The notes under the pieces: model-generated
What the model saw: the letters and a program-made list of their open reading frames with translations, nothing else
Databases searched by the model: none
Told to the model about the DNA's origin: nothing
NCBI GenBank assembly: GCA_003139795.1
Contig: PLGM01000069.1
Location: forward strand, 1 to 51,801
Direction: 5' to 3'
DNA from: Acidobacteriaceae bacterium
GTDB lineage: Bacteria > Acidobacteriota > Terriglobia > Terriglobales > Acidobacteriaceae
DNA: 51,801 nt
In this document: positions 49,843-51,801 of the stretch, piece by piece
Position numbering within the stretch: the stretch's first letter is position 1
How the letters are laid out: each line of letters begins with the position of its first letter
Program-made: the position numbers and the translations under genes

Positions 49843-51132
49843 TTGCGTATTGTTTTGTCGAATATCGGGACGTTTGGGGACATCAATCCGCTGATCGCGA
49901 TGGCGCTGGAGTTGAAGCGGCGAGGACACGCGCCGGTGATGGCGGTGCCGGCGGTGTTTGAGGAGAAGATTGTGCCGCTGGGCCTCGAGTTTCACGCGGT
50001 GCGGCCGGATATCGACCCCGAGAACACGATCCTGGTGGAGATGATCTACGACGTGAAGAAGGGCACGGAGCGGGGGCTGAGGGAGTTCCTGTTTCCGGTA
50101 CTGCGCCAAACCTACGACGATCTGCTGGACGCCGCTACGCGGCCGGAGCGGGCCGACCTGCTGCTGCTGGGCGAGCTGAACTACGCGGGGCCGTTGGTGG
50201 CCGAGGTGACGGGGATTCCCTGGGCGAGTTACGTGCTGGCGCCGCTGTCGTTCTTTTCGGCGTTCGACCCGCCGGTTCTGCCCATGTATCCGCGGCTGGC
50301 GCGGGCGGACAAGACAGTTCCGGGGATGGGCCGGGCGATCCGGCGGCTGGCGCGGTTTGTGAGCCGGAAGTGGCCGCAGCCGATCTACGATTTGCGGGCG
50401 GAGTTGGGACTGGCGAAGGGTGCGAATCCGCTGTTCGACGCCAAGCATTCGCCCTACCTGGTGCTGGCGCTGTTTTCGCGGGTGCTGGGAGTGGAGCAGA
50501 AGGACTGGCCGGAAAACACTCGGATTACGGGGTTCTGCTACTACGATTCGGACGCGGGGAACGACGAGCTGCCGGCAAATCTCAAGGAGTTTCTGGCGGC
50601 GGGGCCGGCGCCGGTGGTGTTTACGCTGGGGTCGGCGGCGGTGCTGGCGGCGGGAAGGTTCTACGAGTTCAGCGCCAAGGCGGCGATGCGGCTGGGAGTG
50701 CGGGCGGTGCTGCTGATTGGGACGGATGAGCGGAACCGGCCGCGGCAGGCGCTGCCGGAATCGATTTGCGTGGCGGAGTATGCGCCTTTTTCGGCGCTGT
50801 TTCCGCAGGCGGCGCTGGTGGTGCACCAAGGCGGGGTGGGGACGACGGCACAATGCCTGCGGGCGAGCAAGCCGATGCTGATCATGCCCTACTCGCACGA
50901 CCAGCCGGACAACGGCAGGCGGATGCGGCGGCTGAAGGTGGCGCGGGTGATTCAGCGGGGGAACTATCTGCCGGTGAGGGTGGCGCGGAAGCTGAAGGCG
51001 ATGCTGGAGGAGCCCCTGTTTGCGCGGCGCGCGAAGCTGGTGGCGCAGCGGCTGGAGCGCGAGGACGGGGTGCTTTCGGCGTGCGATGCGCTGGAGGAGC
51101 TGTACCGGAGTACGCGGCAAGGAAAGCTCTGA
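49843..51132 (+). CDS. GT1-like (UDP-sugar) glycosyltransferase
   Basis: The 429-residue GT-B fold enzyme begins MRIVLSNIGTFGDINPLIAMA, the glycine-rich acceptor-side start of the MGT/UGT group. Later it has the donor-binding segment VVHQGGVGTTAQCLRASKP followed by PYSHDQPDNG, a clear match to family GT1. It may glycosylate a lipid, sterol-like or secondary-metabolite acceptor; the acceptor is unknown. The start is TTG at 49843 with AGGAAG eight bases upstream. It ends at a terminator and repeat. G-rich codon use as in the radical SAM gene. Confidence 0.85.
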   Translation: MRIVLSNIGTFGDINPLIAMALELKRRGHAPVMAVPAVFEEKIVPLGLEFHAVRPDIDPENTILVEMIYDVKKGTERGLREFLFPVLRQTYDDLLDAATRPERADLLLLGELNYAGPLVAEVTGIPWASYVLAPLSFFSAFDPPVLPMYPRLARADKTVPGMGRAIRRLARFVSRKWPQPIYDLRAELGLAKGANPLFDAKHSPYLVLALFSRVLGVEQKDWPENTRITGFCYYDSDAGNDELPANLKEFLAAGPAPVVFTLGSAAVLAAGRFYEFSAKAAMRLGVRAVLLIGTDERNRPRQALPESICVAEYAPFSALFPQAALVVHQGGVGTTAQCLRASKPMLIMPYSHDQPDNGRRMRRLKVARVIQRGNYLPVRVARKLKAMLEEPLFARRAKLVAQRLEREDGVLSACDALEELYRSTRQGKL

Positions 51133-51212
51133 CCCGGCTGCAAATCTCAGGGAAACTCCGATCAAGTTCAAAGAAAGACGATTCTCCGTGTAGAAGCGTT
51201 CCCTCGGGGGCT

Positions 51213-51237
51213 AAAGGCCACCATTTTATGGGCCTTT
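51213..51237 (+). terminator. terminator after the glycosyltransferase
   Basis: AAAGGCC (51213-51219) pairs with GGCCTTT (51231-51237) around an 11-base loop, then TT. Confidence 0.65.
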
Positions 51238-51241
51238 TTGC

Positions 51242-51288
51242 GGCGCGGCACCCCGACCCTGAAGGGTGCCCCGGTACCCGGCCGCGCC
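51242..51288. repeat. nested hairpin, REP-like (copy 4)
   Basis: An outer arm GGCGCGGC/GCCGCGCC (51242-51249, 51281-51288) encloses GGCACCC/GGGTGCC (51247-51253, 51264-51270). The inner arm shares the GGGTGCC word with the other intergenic elements. Confidence 0.55.
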
Positions 51289-51328
51289 CTTTCAAGACGG
51301 ATGCCGTTCTGGACTTGCTCAGAGATTC

Positions 51329-51676
51329 TTAGAAGAGATCGGCTATGGGAGGGAATGTAAGCAAGAAGCTCAGAGCCAGCAGCGTGGAAGCGACAATGTG
51401 AATACGGCCTAGCGCGAGGGTCTTTCTCCGCCAGCGCCATTCCAAAATGCCCCAGGTGAGGAGCCAAATAAGAATTGCAGTGGTGGTTACGCCGGAGAGA
51501 GCGCCGGTGGGCTTATAGAAAACAAGTATGTTCTTGATGGTTGCCGACTTATCAGCGGCTAAGGCCAGGACTGCGAGAGCGAAGGAGCCGATGCCAGCGG
51601 AAAGAATGGCGGCGGTGCCAGAACCGTTGGTGAGGGCAGGTGTATTGAGCGAGGTGACACGATCCGAGTTATTCAT
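51329..51676 (-). CDS. small membrane protein of unknown function
   Basis: I do not recognise this 115-residue protein. It has three hydrophobic helices (about 20-38, 57-72 and 92-108) joined by short loops with a basic WRWRRKTLALGR before the last one. There are no obvious catalytic residues. The ATG at 51676 is chosen because AGGAG lies seven bases upstream on the minus strand; the frame open to 51787 has no such site. It is convergent with the glycosyltransferase gene across the repeat at 51.2 kb. Confidence 0.65.
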   Translation of the reverse strand: MNNSDRVTSLNTPALTNGSGTAAILSAGIGSFALAVLALAADKSATIKNILVFYKPTGALSGVTTTAILIWLLTWGILEWRWRRKTLALGRIHIVASTLLALSFLLTFPPIADLF

Positions 51677-51801
51677 TTTCCGCTCCTGACTCAGTAAGAA
51701 TCTGGACTCACTTAGGGAACCTCTGCGCAGGTGCCTGATTTCTAAAGCGAAGAATTGGGCGCTAACGATTTTCAACATTTGGACCAAGAATCGTTGGAAA
51801 A

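Noticed and set aside
49657..51171. 504-codon minus-strand frame opposite the glycosyltransferase
   Set aside because: Arg/Pro/His/Gln-rich low-complexity product antisense to a well-supported enzyme.
1..51801. tRNA, rRNA, CRISPR arrays, transposases, phage genes, riboswitches
   Set aside because: I looked for T-loop words, direct-repeat arrays, transposase motifs and B12-box-like leaders and saw none; this is by eye and not a computed search.

Overview
The window looks like chromosomal DNA from an Acidobacteriota member, probably class Terriglobia (Acidobacteriaceae-like). Supporting signs are the high G+C, three giant Oar-like TonB-dependent receptors with an N-terminal carboxypeptidase-regulatory domain, a PadR regulator paired with an ADOP-type ABC permease, and secreted plant-polysaccharide hydrolases. 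No rRNA, tRNA, CRISPR array, transposase or prophage was seen.

Layout. 1-9.7 kb: tail of an M23 peptidase, an alpha/beta hydrolase, a VKOR-like protein, nadD-rsfS, a TonB-dependent receptor, then rlmH, cobO and accD. 9.7-17.2 kb: a second receptor, a secreted debranching-type glycosidase, and a ParD/ParE-like toxin-antitoxin pair whose toxin is broken by an in-frame amber codon. 17.2-27 kb: dnaN, a 763-bp gene-free region with DnaA-box-like words, folC, plsC, small enzymes, rsmG, two parS sites and parA-parB. 27-33 kb: an acyltransferase-like secreted hydrolase, a Phd/PIN toxin-antitoxin pair, and a carbohydrate group (GH5-like, GH88/105-like, Gfo/Idh/MocA). 33-45 kb: mnmE, a third receptor, a beta-lactamase-like serine hydrolase, an M20 amidohydrolase, padR-ADOP, a truncated second ADOP copy, and HU. 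45.3-47.5 kb: a gene-poor stretch followed by a two-gene restriction-modification module. 47.6-51.8 kb: a radical SAM protein, a DsbA-like protein, a 35-residue membrane peptide, a glycosyltransferase, REP-like repeats and a small membrane protein.

How it fits together. dnaN, rsmG, parAB with parS and mnmE are classic neighbours of bacterial replication origins. Strand composition agrees. From about 14 to 42 kb the + strand is C-rich even across minus-strand genes (dnaN, mnmE, M20), and from about 47.6 kb it is G-rich even across a minus-strand gene (DsbA-like). The sign change therefore lies between about 44.8 and 47.6 kb, which suggests that the replication origin, or a rearrangement boundary, is there. 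The receptors and secreted glycosidases suggest a scavenger of plant or microbial polysaccharides.

A recurrent expression feature is that genes without a Shine-Dalgarno sequence tend to have a -10-like hexamer ending 6-9 bases before the start codon (nadD, rlmH, parD-like, folC, puuD-like, BAAT-like, phd, the endonuclease, and probably the methyltransferase). This implies many leaderless mRNAs. I found no gene cluster I would call a wholly new system. The most interesting points are the origin-region architecture, the leaderless-start pattern, the restriction-modification module at the skew switch, and several unusual repeats and hairpins.
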